64,000 nucleotides of DNA from contig JBAIAA010000409.1 of assembly GCA_037893245.1 (NCBI GenBank), positions 1,479,001 through 1,543,000 of the forward strand, read 5' to 3'. A program made the translations under genes and the position numbers. Origin of the DNA: Crossaster papposus. Taxonomy: Eukaryota; Echinodermata; Asteroidea; Velatida; Solasteridae. The notes beneath the pieces were generated by a model. The model worked only from the letters and a program-made list of their open reading frames with translations, was not told where the DNA came from and made no database searches. Below, piece after piece: positions 63,805 to 64,000 of this stretch. Numbering within the stretch: position 1 is the stretch's first letter; each line of letters starts with the position of its first letter.

Positions 63805-64000
63805 ACCCCAGCAACAAAGTCCCAGCAGAGAGAAACCACAACGAGAGAAAGGAGGACCGGAACGATGGCACAGGTATGTGCACACCTCACCCCAAGGAAA
63901 CACCAGAGAGTTAGTCGACTAATAGGCAGTAGATGTATGGTGCACTGCTGCATTGGTGGGCAGCAGACAGAGGCCCTTTGGGACACGGGGTCACAGATAT
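63764..64000 (+). CDS. Gypsy-type pol, protease start (runs off the window)
   Basis: In the frame one base back from gag, a stretch stays open from the frameshift site to base 64000. It is basic and Thr/Arg-rich at first, then reads MVHCCIGGQQTEALWDTGSQ, where DTGS is the aspartic protease active site. Vertebrate and invertebrate Gypsy elements of this kind have (A/C)LWDTG(S/A)Q at this place. The rest of pol lies outside. Confidence 0.85.

Overview
The window is eukaryotic, from an invertebrate animal. It has spliced exons with GT/AG borders, a sacsin-type gene, many TIR elements with TA or TTAA ends, and retrotransposon families typical of metazoans (BEL/Pao, Gypsy/Gmr1, Ngaro, Penelope, a Jockey/CR1-like LINE). 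The Gmr1-type element (integrase before reverse transcriptase) and a MITE at 59175-59569 that resembles ones I recall from echinoderms point to an invertebrate deuterostome (echinoderm, hemichordate or lancelet). That is inference; no species can be named.

Layout. 1-2410: diverged 88-bp satellite cut by a TTAA-flanked MITE. 3.5-4.9 kb: GC-rich minisatellite plus the 3' end of one Ngaro-type tyrosine-recombinase retrotransposon. 5.6-9.9 kb: decayed BEL/Pao element between inverted repeats. 11.0-11.8 kb: a duplicated tRNA-like (SINE-like) unit. 12.27-15.64 kb (minus strand): LTR and pol of a Gmr1-type element. 15.64-30.77 kb: a second, very long Ngaro element with its split direct repeats still readable. 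It encodes gag, RT/RNase H, an SGNH hydrolase domain and a tyrosine recombinase, and is swollen by a MITE, a hierarchical minisatellite and a Penelope-like element. 31.3-31.8 kb: fold-back repeat. 31.99-38.68 kb: a young BEL/Pao element with both LTRs and a 5-bp target duplication.

Host-like genes start at 38.7 kb. A first exon (38745-39090) carries a Cys/His-rich domain I cannot name, with the BEL LTR ending a few bases upstream of its CCAAT/TATA-like promoter. Downstream lies a TIR element holding about 78 identical 16-bp units. The main gene is sacsin-like: short exons at 43232-43262 and 46353-46441 encode the start of the first sacsin repeat, and one long exon (51565-58830) encodes a later HATPase repeat, a DnaJ domain with HPD and a C-terminal HEPN domain. 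The coding sequence expected between them is not in the window; the gap holds MITEs, a 1.25-kb fold-back and a LINE fragment ending exactly where the long exon begins. 60.85-64.0 kb: a Gypsy-type LTR, gag, and the start of pol reached through a well-formed -1 frameshift signal; the element runs off the window.

Most of the window is mobile or repeated DNA at different ages. Only the sacsin-like exons, the 38745 exon and perhaps a small exon at 41377 look like host coding sequence.
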